From assembly GCA_937959265.1 (NCBI GenBank), contig CALGMA010000020.1:82473-146472 (forward strand): a stretch of DNA of 64,000 nt, given 5' to 3'. Positions 23,940 through 32,263 of the stretch are shown here, piece by piece (position 1 is the first letter of the stretch; every line of letters begins with the position of its first letter). Position numbers and translations under genes: made by a program. This DNA is from an uncultured Anaerolineae bacterium. GTDB taxonomy: Bacteria > Chloroflexota > Anaerolineae > J036 > Brachytrichaceae. Below the pieces are notes generated by a model. The model worked only from the letters and a program-made list of their open reading frames with translations. It searched no databases and was not told the origin of the DNA.

Positions 23940-24980
23940 ATGGCGCCGCTGCCCGACGTTCTGAAGGTAGAACTTCGCATCGAGGTCAACGATCAACCGC
24001 TGGTCATCAGCGCGCAAGTGCAAGGGGAAGGGGAACATGCGCGCCGCGCTGCGGCTGAGCTGTCTGCGGCGATTGCCGCCGTGCTGGCCGCAGTAGATAA
24101 GCCGACCGATTCCACCGCGCCCGAGGGCGACGCGGCATCCCGATTGGCGCAGCCCGCCATGGGGTTAGCCGCGCAAGTCGCGCCGGAGGCGCCGGCGTCC
24201 GCCGCCATCACCGATGCTTCGCGGAACAAAACTGCCGATGGGGCGCGCGCGCCGCATGCCGATGCCTCGGCCGGTCCGCCCCCGTCGCCGCTCGTGGGCC
24301 AGATGCAACGCTATCGCGCGCGGATCAACCTCGGCCTGGGCGGATTGTTGCTTGCGCTGGCCGTGCTGGTGCCGGCTGTTGTCCCGCCCGATCAGCGCCG
24401 CGAGGTGTTGATCATGACCATCCTGTTTGGGTTGACCGGCGCCCTGTTGTTGTTCACGGCGATGTTGCCTGGTCAGGGGCGGCAAGCGGCGTTTGCGGAT
24501 GCGGCGCCGGCGCGCAGGCTGTCTGCATCGGCGGCGATGAAAGAGCAGGCTGCGGCCGCGCGGCTTCGCTTGTCCGCCAAACGCCGGACGCCGATGAAAG
24601 CCGGATGGGGAATCGCCCTCGGCGCGGCGTTCGTGTTGCTTGGGATGCTGGCACCGTTCACGCTTGGCGCAACAACGGCGGACGAGCGCTTCGTCATCAT
24701 GCTTGGCTTTGCGCCCATTACCGTCATAGGCTTCTTCATGATCGCTATCTTTGGGCGCGGTCTCGTCGCCGGGCGGCTCCCGCAGCACGCTGCCGTTCAG
24801 CCTCAGCCCGCGATCCGGCCATCGAGCGCGCCGGCGGCTAAGCGCCCGCCGGTGGCGCGCGTGCCGCAGACGTTTGAGTATCGGGCCATCGTGCCGGCGG
24901 CGATCATCGGCTTGCTGGTGGTGATGATCGCCGTCGTTGGTTTGGTGATCTACGCTACCGTCACGTCGGCTCTGCGATAG
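23940..24980 (+). CDS. Membrane protein with long Ala/Pro-rich cytoplasmic segments, unknown
   Basis: The protein has 346 residues from ATG 23940 (MAPLPDVLKVELRIEV). The first 45 residues look like a small soluble domain followed by an Ala/Pro/Asp-rich linker to about residue 115. Membrane spans: INLGLGGLLLALAVLVPAVV, VLIMTILFGLTGALLLFTAML, then a basic linker, WGIALGAAFVLLGMLAPFTL, FVIMLGFAPITVIGFFMIAI, another linker, and a C-terminal span IVPAAIIGLLVVMIAVVGLVIYATV. I do not recognise the family. It lies 4 bp before the next membrane protein, so the two are co-expressed. Confidence 0.65.
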   Translation: MAPLPDVLKVELRIEVNDQPLVISAQVQGEGEHARRAAAELSAAIAAVLAAVDKPTDSTAPEGDAASRLAQPAMGLAAQVAPEAPASAAITDASRNKTADGARAPHADASAGPPPSPLVGQMQRYRARINLGLGGLLLALAVLVPAVVPPDQRREVLIMTILFGLTGALLLFTAMLPGQGRQAAFADAAPARRLSASAAMKEQAAAARLRLSAKRRTPMKAGWGIALGAAFVLLGMLAPFTLGATTADERFVIMLGFAPITVIGFFMIAIFGRGLVAGRLPQHAAVQPQPAIRPSSAPAAKRPPVARVPQTFEYRAIVPAAIIGLLVVMIAVVGLVIYATVTSALR

Positions 24981-24984
24981 CGGC

Positions 24985-25758
24985 ATGGATTCTGTTGCTA
25001 TGAGTTTGAATTTCATCATCGGTTTTTTAACGGCAATCGTTTCCGGCGTCTTCGCGTATCTGGTGCTGAACCGTTACCGCCTACGCGGTGGGACGCATCT
25101 GTTGGTGTGGGGGTTGGGCCTGGTGCTGTATTTCATCGGCGGCCTGACCGAGACCTGGTTGAACTTCGGCTGGAATGCGCTCGCCTTCCGGCTGTGGTAC
25201 TGGTCTGGCGCGTTGATGGTAGCGCCGGTGCTGGGGCAGGGCACGCTGCACTTGCTTGCACGAAAGCCCTATATCGCCGACATCCTTTCCATCGTCGTCG
25301 GCATCGTCGCGTTCGTCAGCTTGGTGTGGATGCTCTCGCTGCCGCTCGATGCGTCGAAGTTCACACCGGGGGCCGACGTGGGCAAGTTCCTCACCGAGAG
25401 CTATCGCGCCATCTTGCCGGATACGCCGGTGCGGCGCATCCTGCCGCCGGTGTTGAACGCCTATGGCACGATCTTGCTGGTGGGTGGCGCCGTCTATTCG
25501 GCCTATCTCTTCCTGCGCAAGCAAATCCTGCCCAATCGGGTGATCGGCAACATTTTCATCGCCATGGGTGGTTTGTTGCCGGCGCTGGGCGGCGCGATCA
25601 TCAAGCTGGCTGAGACGTCGCCGATGCTGAGTGAGGTCGGCTCGGTGCTGAAATACCTGGGCATCTTCCTGGGCGTAGTTTTCTTGTTCATCGGCTTCCA
25701 ACTGGCGACCATGGGCGCGCCGCAGCCACGGCCGATGGTGGCGAAGTCCGCCGTTTGA
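24985..25758 (+). CDS. Seven-helix membrane protein, unknown
   Basis: The protein has 257 residues and about seven membrane segments, starting LNFIIGFLTAIVSGVFAYLVLN. It continues with LLVWGLGLVLYFIGGL, LWYWSGALMVAPVLGQG, ILSIVVGIVAFVSLVWML, AYGTILLVGGAVYSAYLFL, VIGNIFIAMGGLLPALGG and YLGIFLGVVFLFIGFQLA. The even spacing and the Trp/Tyr-rich second half resemble 7TM sensory or 7TM-histidine-kinase N-terminal modules, but no signalling domain follows. Its stop overlaps the alternative start of the EamA gene (TTGA). Confidence 0.65.
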   Translation: MDSVAMSLNFIIGFLTAIVSGVFAYLVLNRYRLRGGTHLLVWGLGLVLYFIGGLTETWLNFGWNALAFRLWYWSGALMVAPVLGQGTLHLLARKPYIADILSIVVGIVAFVSLVWMLSLPLDASKFTPGADVGKFLTESYRAILPDTPVRRILPPVLNAYGTILLVGGAVYSAYLFLRKQILPNRVIGNIFIAMGGLLPALGGAIIKLAETSPMLSEVGSVLKYLGIFLGVVFLFIGFQLATMGAPQPRPMVAKSAV

Positions 25759-26717
25759 GGACGAGACGCCGCCTGCATGTGCAGCCGCAAGAGGCTGCCT
25801 CACCCTCGATCGAAGTCGCCCGCGCTGAGTCGCGGCGCGGGTTGCTGTGGGTGATGCTTGCCGCCGTGCTCTGGGGCACGGTAGGGGTGACGACGAAATC
25901 GCTCTACGCCTTATCGCCGACCAATCCGCTCTCGGTGGGGTTCTTTCGGCTGGCGCTCTCGGCGCCGGCGCTGCTGGCGGCGTGCGGGCTGGCGGTCGGC
26001 GCGCGGATGTTTGCCATCGCCCGGCGCGACGCAATCGCAGTGGTCGTGATCGGCGCGATGATGGCGCTGTATCAGGCGTGCTACTTCGCTGCGATTCCGC
26101 GCGTAGGCGTCGCCATTGCGACGCTGGTCACCCTGTGCACCGCGCCGGTGATCGTCGCGGCGTCGTCGGCGCTTTTCCTGGGTGAGCGGTTTACGCGGGC
26201 GATTGGCGGGGCGATGGCCTGCGCGTTAGCCGGCGTGGCGCTGCTGGTCGGCTTCGCGCCCGGCGCGTCGTCGGTGCAGGCAGATGCGCCGAGCGGCGTG
26301 CTGCTCGCGCTCGGCTCGGCTACGGCGTACGCCGTGCTGACGTTGTGCAGCCGGCGCCTGGCCGGCCGTTATCATCCGCTGCAGCCGATCGCTATCGGGT
26401 TTACCTTGGGCGCGCTGGCGCTGGCTGCGTTTGCCATTGCCTCGCCGGGCGGCCTGGTTGTGAGCTACCCGGCTGTCGGCTGGCTGCACTTGCTCTACCT
26501 TGGCCTTGTGCCAACGGCGTTCGGCTACTTCGTCTTCTTGGCCGGCATGCGCACGACGCCGGCGACGGTCGCTACCCTCGTCACGCTGGTCGAGCCGCTC
26601 ACTTCAACCTTTCTGGCGTGGCTGCTCTTCGACGAGCGATTGGGGCCGACCGGCGGGCTAGGCGCGCTGCTGTTGCTGGCCGCGATGGTCGTTCTGTATC
26701 GTGACGCCCGGCAATAA
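25755..26717 (+). CDS. EamA/DMT-superfamily permease
   Basis: The protein has 320 residues and ten predicted membrane spans in two EamA repeats. The first begins GLLWVMLAAVLWGTVGVTTK and the second APSGVLLALGSATAYAVLTL. The repeats end ALFLGERFT and WLLFDERLG, the typical E-R motif of drug/metabolite transporters. The start is uncertain: TTG 25755 overlaps the previous stop as TTGA, and GTG 25779 is an alternative. Family members export amino acids, metabolites or drugs; the substrate is not predictable. It converges with the minus-strand glycoside hydrolase, only 6 bp away, without a visible terminator. Confidence 0.85.
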   Translation: MRTRRRLHVQPQEAASPSIEVARAESRRGLLWVMLAAVLWGTVGVTTKSLYALSPTNPLSVGFFRLALSAPALLAACGLAVGARMFAIARRDAIAVVVIGAMMALYQACYFAAIPRVGVAIATLVTLCTAPVIVAASSALFLGERFTRAIGGAMACALAGVALLVGFAPGASSVQADAPSGVLLALGSATAYAVLTLCSRRLAGRYHPLQPIAIGFTLGALALAAFAIASPGGLVVSYPAVGWLHLLYLGLVPTAFGYFVFLAGMRTTPATVATLVTLVEPLTSTFLAWLLFDERLGPTGGLGALLLLAAMVVLYRDARQ

Positions 26718-26723
26718 GCGATG

Positions 26724-28337
26724 TCACCGACTCTCGATCACCACGACCCAATCTTGGAAGGTCGGCGGTTGTGGCAGCATCCAGTTGCCTTTCGAGTCGG
26801 GTTGTATCTGGCCGACTGGGTGCTCGGCGCCGGTGCGCGGGTCCCAGAAGAAAGCATGATGCTGGCGATCTCGCTCCAGCCGCTTGATCACGATGCGGTC
26901 TTTCGTCCAGGGGAAGACGGGATCATAAAAGTAGATCACGCGTATCTGGCCAGGGATGCCGGCAGCGAAGGGCGCGCCGATGTGCTCCGCATCGCCGCTC
27001 GGATCGGTCCACTCGGGATGCGCTTCGAATTGTTGCCATGGGTAACGTTCGAGTAAGCGTCTCGCCAGACCGAGCTGGGTCGAGCCGGGTAGGCGATAGG
27101 CCTCGTCCCACGGCGTATTGCCCCACGTACCGCCGTGCGGCGATGGGCCGAATGGTTGCGCTTGGGTGTTGACTTGCCAGATGCCGTTTGCACCGTAGGT
27201 GTAGCCGGCGGCACCGGAGAGGATGGATGACCAGAATGTCAATCGTTGTACCTCGTCCTGTGTGCTGTGGATGATGCCTTCGTAGTTGGCTTCGCCTACC
27301 ACGACCGGCATGGTCGGCTTGCGCTTGTGCTCGGCTATCACGGTGCGGACGGTGTTGGGTACGCTGCTGTGGCCGCTGTGCCCCGTCTGCAGCATGTCGA
27401 AGTCGAGCACGGCGTCATCTTCCACCTGGTCGCGTCCGATGTGGGTGGGGTGGGTGGTGATGAGCCGCCGGTAGGGATCGGTGGTACGCACGTAGCGGGC
27501 AATTTCGGTCCAGCCGGTGATCTGCCTGCGCATGTCGCCGGTCTTGTCTTCCGATAGGTAATAGGGCATGGCAGTCTCGCCGGCCAGGCACCATACCACC
27601 TGATAAGCCGACCAGCGCGCGATGAGGTAACGCCAGTGCTGCTTCATCTTGTCCATGCCGAGCCAGGGCAGGTAATAGCCCCAGCACGACAAGATGCACG
27701 GCATTAGTCCGGATCGCACCAGCCATGCGATGCGCAGGTCGGCCATGTCGAAGTAGGCCGGGTTGATGCGTGCAAAGCTGGCTTCCCAGGGAAAGCCGGC
27801 TTCGTTGGCGCCGCGTGGGTCGAACGCCGGCATATCCGGGTATAGCCCGGCCACGATTTGGATAATGGTGAACCCTTTGGCAGCCCGGTCGGCGGCCAAC
27901 CGCTGGAAGTCGTCCGGCCAGGAGAGCCGTTTACACAATCCCATCCACCACGTGTCGCCGAGCCAGAAGAACGGCGTGCCGTCGGCATACTCAAAGGTGC
28001 GTTTGGATCGGGCGACGTGCAGTGGGCCGTGGCGTAGAAGCGGGTTGTCGCCGATATACGGCTCGGCGATGAGCGTCGCGCGCCGGCCATGGAGGTCGAC
28101 GTTGGTTGCATCGGTGCAAGCCGTCTCAATTGTGTAGTGGCCGGGCCTGGGTGGCGCGAAGCGTACGCGCCAATCTTGCTCGCCGGCCCAATATGCTGGC
28201 ACGCGCCAGCGCTTGCCATGTTCGTGTTGCACAATGGCGTCGAGTTCGATCTCATTGAAGGGATCGCGATAGGACTTGCCCGAGGTGTAGCTCCATTCGG
28301 TTGCCTGGCATTGCGTGGCGTGGATCGTGTGTGGCAT
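26724..28337 (-). CDS. DUF5060/DUF4038 glycoside hydrolase-like protein
   Basis: The protein has 537 residues and no signal peptide. An N-terminal beta-sandwich (about residues 1-105, DUF5060-like, with WRVRFAPPRPGHYTIE) is followed by a TIM-barrel DUF4038 domain. That domain begins RTFEYADGTPFFWLGDTWW and has GFTIIQIVAGLYPDMPAFD. Likely acid/base and nucleophile are the Glu residues in VVWCLAGETAMPY and PVVVGEANYEG, at the ends of strands 4 and 7 as expected for this clan. A C-terminal beta domain ends the protein. DUF4038 proteins include apiosidase-like enzymes acting on plant cell-wall glycosides. The start ATG 28337 has GGAG 8-11 bp upstream. Downstream it converges with the EamA gene. 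Confidence 0.8.
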   Translation of the reverse strand: MPHTIHATQCQATEWSYTSGKSYRDPFNEIELDAIVQHEHGKRWRVPAYWAGEQDWRVRFAPPRPGHYTIETACTDATNVDLHGRRATLIAEPYIGDNPLLRHGPLHVARSKRTFEYADGTPFFWLGDTWWMGLCKRLSWPDDFQRLAADRAAKGFTIIQIVAGLYPDMPAFDPRGANEAGFPWEASFARINPAYFDMADLRIAWLVRSGLMPCILSCWGYYLPWLGMDKMKQHWRYLIARWSAYQVVWCLAGETAMPYYLSEDKTGDMRRQITGWTEIARYVRTTDPYRRLITTHPTHIGRDQVEDDAVLDFDMLQTGHSGHSSVPNTVRTVIAEHKRKPTMPVVVGEANYEGIIHSTQDEVQRLTFWSSILSGAAGYTYGANGIWQVNTQAQPFGPSPHGGTWGNTPWDEAYRLPGSTQLGLARRLLERYPWQQFEAHPEWTDPSGDAEHIGAPFAAGIPGQIRVIYFYDPVFPWTKDRIVIKRLERDRQHHAFFWDPRTGAEHPVGQIQPDSKGNWMLPQPPTFQDWVVVIESR

Positions 28338-28455
28338 GGGTGAACTCCTGGCCCTATATAGGCGCTGAGGGCCAAAGGGTGCGCCGTCTGATCAGAACAA
28401 ATTGGCGGCCAGCACCAGCACAAGATCGAACAATTTGCTCATGACGGTTGCACTT

Positions 28456-30018
28456 TCACTCCGTCTCGCGCCTGGCGGCGTAGTGCGCTTCCAGCGTATC
28501 GCGTGGTTGCCAGCCTAACAGCCGCTTAGCCTTGTCGTTGCGGAACACGCCATGGGGTAGGTCGGCGCCGATGTGAAAGTACTCGAACGGCGCCGGCAGC
28601 TCGGCCACTTCGAGCGCGCAGCGGATCGCCCGCGCGGCGTCCCCCCAAGAAATGGCCAACGGATGAATGCGTGAGCCGTAGAGCGTAGTGGGTTCAACGA
28701 ATTGGCAGAAGGTGAGCGTCGGCGCGACCAGCCCATAGTGCTCCGCGAAGATGCGGCAGATCTCCTGGCCAAAGTACTTGCTCATCAAGTACACCCAGTC
28801 CTTGCCGGGGCGAGGCGGCACGTCGTCCACGATGTCGTGATCCCAGTCGTAGCCGGTGCGGTCGTGCGCGCCGAGCATGAACGGGCCGGTGTGCACGACG
28901 CGCCGGATGCCATGCGCGACGGCGGCGCGCATCACGTTATACGCGCCGATGGTGTTCACCAAGAAGGCATCCGTCGGATCGTTGCGCAGCACGGTGCAGT
29001 TGATGATCGCATCCACGCCTTTGCAGGCTGACATGACCTGAGCGGGATCGCGCACATCCATCACGCGCCAGGTGTGGGGCGGCCGGGGCGCTTCCGGCAT
29101 CGGCGCGCCGGGAGACTGCGGCTGACCCGTCGCCAAAATCTCCTCGACCGGCTTGATGTCGGCAAGGCACAGGATGTAGTCGGGCGCCAGCTCGCGCGCC
29201 GTCGCTGCGGCCAGCGGCCCGCCTGCGCCGAGCAGCGCCACCCTGTGGATGGCCGGCCGCGACGAGATCGGCGATGGGCGTGCGGGCGGCGCGCTTGCGC
29301 GCGACTCGGCATGTCCGGCGAAGCCTCGCCGGGGGGCGAAAGCGAATTCCTCCGGCGTCCGCGTGAACTGAAAGCGCGCGCGGGAGTCGGCAGAGGGCAC
29401 GTGGACGATGAACCATCCATCCGTCGGGTGTTCCAACGCCGCCTGAATTGCGGCGGCGGCGTCGTCGGCATGTACCCACATCGGGTCGAACGGTTGGCCG
29501 GCGGTGGCAGCGTCGTCCGCTACCTGACCGAGGCGCAGGCAGACGGCTGAGAGGCGCGTGGAGCGGGCCATCTCGCGCGCGCCCAACTCGGCCAACCAGG
29601 CGCATAGGTCATCGAGGCGCGGGGTGGGGCGCGGTCGCCATCCCTCGTCCACGCGAAACTGAGCCGGTGTATCGGCAAACAGCGCCAGTGCGCTGCCCAG
29701 CACGACGCGCCTGGCGCCGGACTTCGCCGCAGCGTCCATCAACTGGAATGTGCCGCGCGTGGCATGGTCAAGCGACGCCTCATCGCTTGCCAGACGGGTG
29801 TAGAGCGGCGCGAGATGAATCACGTCGGCGACGCCGTCGCAAATGGCCTGCGTGAATGCCAAGTCGCGCAAGTCGCCCGCGCGCGCCTCGATCCCTTCGG
29901 GAAGCGCGCGGTCGAGCTGTATGTCCACTGCGCGGATGCGCCGCGTGTGGCGCAGGGCTTCAATGGCATGATGCGCCAGGAGGCTGTTGGCGCCGGTGAT
30001 CAAAAGCAGGTCGTTCAT
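28456..30018 (-). CDS. Fusion of two SDR/epimerase domains in tandem
   Basis: The protein has 520 residues. Domain 1 (about 1-250) starts NDLLLITGANSLLAHHA, an extended-SDR NAD motif, but no YxxxK is seen. Domain 2 (about 275-520) restarts with HRVALLGAGGPLAAATA and keeps YLMSK (Tyr and Lys) plus VVHTGPFMLG. One intact and one possibly inactive NAD-epimerase domain are therefore joined by a Pro/Ala-rich linker (RASAPPARPSPISS). The start is ATG 30018; the longer track ORF from 30102 runs across a probable promoter. The substrate is unknown; sugar nucleotide epimerase/dehydratase-type chemistry is typical. Confidence 0.75.
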   Translation of the reverse strand: MNDLLLITGANSLLAHHAIEALRHTRRIRAVDIQLDRALPEGIEARAGDLRDLAFTQAICDGVADVIHLAPLYTRLASDEASLDHATRGTFQLMDAAAKSGARRVVLGSALALFADTPAQFRVDEGWRPRPTPRLDDLCAWLAELGAREMARSTRLSAVCLRLGQVADDAATAGQPFDPMWVHADDAAAAIQAALEHPTDGWFIVHVPSADSRARFQFTRTPEEFAFAPRRGFAGHAESRASAPPARPSPISSRPAIHRVALLGAGGPLAAATARELAPDYILCLADIKPVEEILATGQPQSPGAPMPEAPRPPHTWRVMDVRDPAQVMSACKGVDAIINCTVLRNDPTDAFLVNTIGAYNVMRAAVAHGIRRVVHTGPFMLGAHDRTGYDWDHDIVDDVPPRPGKDWVYLMSKYFGQEICRIFAEHYGLVAPTLTFCQFVEPTTLYGSRIHPLAISWGDAARAIRCALEVAELPAPFEYFHIGADLPHGVFRNDKAKRLLGWQPRDTLEAHYAARRETE

Positions 30019-30028
30019 CCGATGCGGA

Positions 30029-30056
30029 ATGATAGGCGGGCGGCCAGAAAGGGCAA
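30029..30056 (-). promoter_or_regulatory. Promoter of the tandem-SDR gene
   Basis: Read on the minus strand, TTGCCC (30056-30051), a 16-bp spacer and TATCAT (30034-30029) form a sigma70-like promoter. The predicted start lies about 4 nt before the ATG at 30018, so the transcript would be nearly leaderless. It overlaps the 3' flank of the BtuF-like gene's stop region. Confidence 0.45.
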
Positions 30057-30073
30057 GCGCAGATGGAGATGCG

Positions 30074-31051
30074 TTAGCGCGTCGGATGCCAACTTGGAAC
30101 AAAGTCGTTCACGCGCAGCGCGCGATCCGGACCGGGCGCCGGCCAGCGGTTAGGGTGCAGCAGGCCGGCCAGGATTTCCACGCCGTCCACGACGCGCGGG
30201 CCGGGCCGACTGAAGTATGACGTTGCATCCACGGCGTAGAGCTGCCAAAGGTAGGTCGCCGGCAGATCGCGCCAGATCTCGCGCGCGGCGACGTTCTGAA
30301 ACTCCCGCGCGCTGCCAGCCAGGTCAAAACCACAAGGCATGGCGATCACGCACTCAGCTTGTGTGCGCGCGACATCATCCCAGGCGCAGCGGAAGCTAGG
30401 CTTGCCTTTGCGGCCGAGCACCGGGTTGCCGCCGGCGATTTCGATCTGCTCCGGCACCCAATGGCCGGGGGCGAACGGCGGGTCTAGCCATTCCAGCGCG
30501 GCGACGGTCGGGCGATGGGCGATGCCGGCCAGCGCTTCGCGCACGCGCTCCAGCCGGTCACGCAACGCTTGCACGCGCGTCCTGGCTACAGCGTTTGTCC
30601 CCGTCAGCTCGCCGACGGTGAGAATGGTCTGGAAGATGCCCTCGATGTCGGTTGGCTCCAGCGAGACGACTTGCGCCGGGCCTTCCCACTTGTGGCTGAG
30701 GTCGCGCACTGCGGCGCGCACCGTGGCGTATGACACGGCGCACACGTCGCACAACTCCTGGGTCAGGATGAAGTCGGGCTTGGCGGCGTCGAGCCGATCG
30801 GTGTGCAGGCCGTAGAGGCTAAGGCCGTCGCGCAGTTGTTGCGATACGCGCGCATCTATCTCTGCGCTGGTCAGCTCGGGGTTGATCGCGCCGTCGTCGC
30901 CGGTGACGCCAATGCTGCTGTAGGTCATCACCGGCACATCGGCGACGTCGGATGGGTAGTCGCACTCGTGGCTGCGGCCGACCAGCGAATCGCGCAGGCC
31001 GAGCAAGCACACGATTTCCGTTGCGCTGGGCAGGAGGGAGACGATGCGCAT
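30074..31051 (-). CDS. BtuF-like metal-chelate/cobalamin-binding protein
   Basis: The protein has 325 residues and belongs to the TroA/BtuF class of two-lobed binding proteins. N-terminal RIVSLLPSATEIVCLLGLRD and DFILTQELCDVCAVSY are typical of the group annotated as cobalamin-binding proteins. There is no signal peptide or lipobox, so unlike classical BtuF it appears cytoplasmic, which is common in this subgroup. No permease or ATPase is adjacent. It starts at ATG 31051 on the minus strand, 41 bp beyond the end of the Gfo/Idh/MocA gene. The methylmalonyl-CoA mutase in this window is B12-dependent, but a direct link is not shown. Confidence 0.75.
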   Translation of the reverse strand: MRIVSLLPSATEIVCLLGLRDSLVGRSHECDYPSDVADVPVMTYSSIGVTGDDGAINPELTSAEIDARVSQQLRDGLSLYGLHTDRLDAAKPDFILTQELCDVCAVSYATVRAAVRDLSHKWEGPAQVVSLEPTDIEGIFQTILTVGELTGTNAVARTRVQALRDRLERVREALAGIAHRPTVAALEWLDPPFAPGHWVPEQIEIAGGNPVLGRKGKPSFRCAWDDVARTQAECVIAMPCGFDLAGSAREFQNVAAREIWRDLPATYLWQLYAVDATSYFSRPGPRVVDGVEILAGLLHPNRWPAPGPDRALRVNDFVPSWHPTR

Positions 31052-31092
31052 TTTGCTTGATTTTTTGATTGATTATTGATGCTTGAAGGGCG

Positions 31093-32181
31093 CTAGTCGG
31101 CGCTTGGCTGGATAGCCACTTCCCGCCCCTCTTGGGATGAGCGGTAGATGGCGTCAATGATCTGCAAGCCGATCAGGCCGTGCTCGCCGGGCGATTCCGG
31201 CGTGGCGCCGCTCAGTGCGCAGTCCACGAAGTGATGCACGGCGATGCGATGGCCGCTGACGCCGGCCGGCAGGCGCGGCACGATCGCCGCCGGCTGATCG
31301 TTGACGAGTTTGTACATCACCACGGTCTCGCCGTTCGGCGCGCCGGTGTAGAAATTTGCGCCGGCTTCGCTGCCGAACAGCCTCACGTAAAAGCCGTCTT
31401 GCAGTGGCTCGCGATGCGATGCCCAGGCCGACTCGAACTGCAGCACGGCGCCGTCGGCGAAGCGCACGAAGCCGAGGCCCATGTCGTCCACGTCAAAGTG
31501 GGCCGGCTTGACATCGCGCGGTTTGGTCTTCTGCCCGCGTGGGCCGAACTCGGCGAACGCCGCGCCGCTCACCGCGACCGGCTGCGGGTAGCCCATCAGC
31601 CACAGCGCTAGGTCGAGCACGTGCACGCCCAGGTCAATCAACGCGCCGCCGCCGGCGCGCGCCTTCTGCGTGAACCATTGGCCATGCGTCGGGATCCAAC
31701 CCTCGCGCAGCCAGCCCGCCTTGGCCGCGTAGATGTGGCCGAAGTCGCCGGCGCGGATCTCGCCTTTCAGCCAGACGATCTCCGGGCGATAGCGATGGTT
31801 GTAGCACACCATCAGCGTTTTGTTTGCGGCGCGCGCGGCCTCGATCATGCGCCGGCCGGACTCGACCGACACGGCGAGCGGCTTCTCGCACAGCACATGC
31901 TTGCCGTGGGCGAACGCTTCCAAGGCGACCGGCTCGTGCAGCCAGTTGGGCAGGGCGATGCTGATGGCGTCTATTTCGCTCGACTTCAACACCTCGCGAT
32001 AGTCGGTGAAGCGGCGCGACTCAGGGACGTTAAACCGATCGCCGCGTTCCTTCAGGATGGCCGGGTTGATGTCGCAGATTGCGGCCAGTTCACAGTTCGG
32101 GTGGGTTTGATAGCCCTCGATGTGGTTCCAACCCACGCCTACGCCGATTACTGCGGCACGGAGTTTCGATGAAGGCGTCAT
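31093..32181 (-). CDS. Gfo/Idh/MocA-family NAD(P)-dependent oxidoreductase
   Basis: The protein has 362 residues. N-terminal Rossmann fold: KLRAAVIGVGVGWNHIEGYQ at residues 6-25. The typical EKPLAVS motif (HVLCEKPLAVSVESG) contains the catalytic Lys near residue 100. GGGALIDLGVHVLDLALWLMG supplies the His of the second conserved motif. These enzymes oxidise or reduce sugars, inositols and related polyols. Its neighbours (BtuF-like, glycine cleavage) do not suggest a pathway. It starts at ATG 32181 and is separated from gcvPA by an 82-bp gap holding a hairpin. Confidence 0.9.
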   Translation of the reverse strand: MTPSSKLRAAVIGVGVGWNHIEGYQTHPNCELAAICDINPAILKERGDRFNVPESRRFTDYREVLKSSEIDAISIALPNWLHEPVALEAFAHGKHVLCEKPLAVSVESGRRMIEAARAANKTLMVCYNHRYRPEIVWLKGEIRAGDFGHIYAAKAGWLREGWIPTHGQWFTQKARAGGGALIDLGVHVLDLALWLMGYPQPVAVSGAAFAEFGPRGQKTKPRDVKPAHFDVDDMGLGFVRFADGAVLQFESAWASHREPLQDGFYVRLFGSEAGANFYTGAPNGETVVMYKLVNDQPAAIVPRLPAGVSGHRIAVHHFVDCALSGATPESPGEHGLIGLQIIDAIYRSSQEGREVAIQPSAD

Positions 32182-32206
32182 AGTTACGTGTTCTGCATTT
32201 GGCTCT

Positions 32207-32251
32207 CGACTTCCCCCCTGTAGTAATAGGGGCTTTGGGAGCGAGAAGTCG
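32207..32251. terminator. Interrupted inverted repeat between gcvPA and the Gfo/Idh/MocA gene
   Basis: CGACTTC (32207-32213) and GAAGTCG (32245-32251) can pair, with an inner CCCC/GGGG helix. It follows the gcvPA stop on the minus strand and could terminate or process that transcript. There is no T-run. Confidence 0.3.
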
Positions 32252-32263
32252 GTGCGTCTAAGC

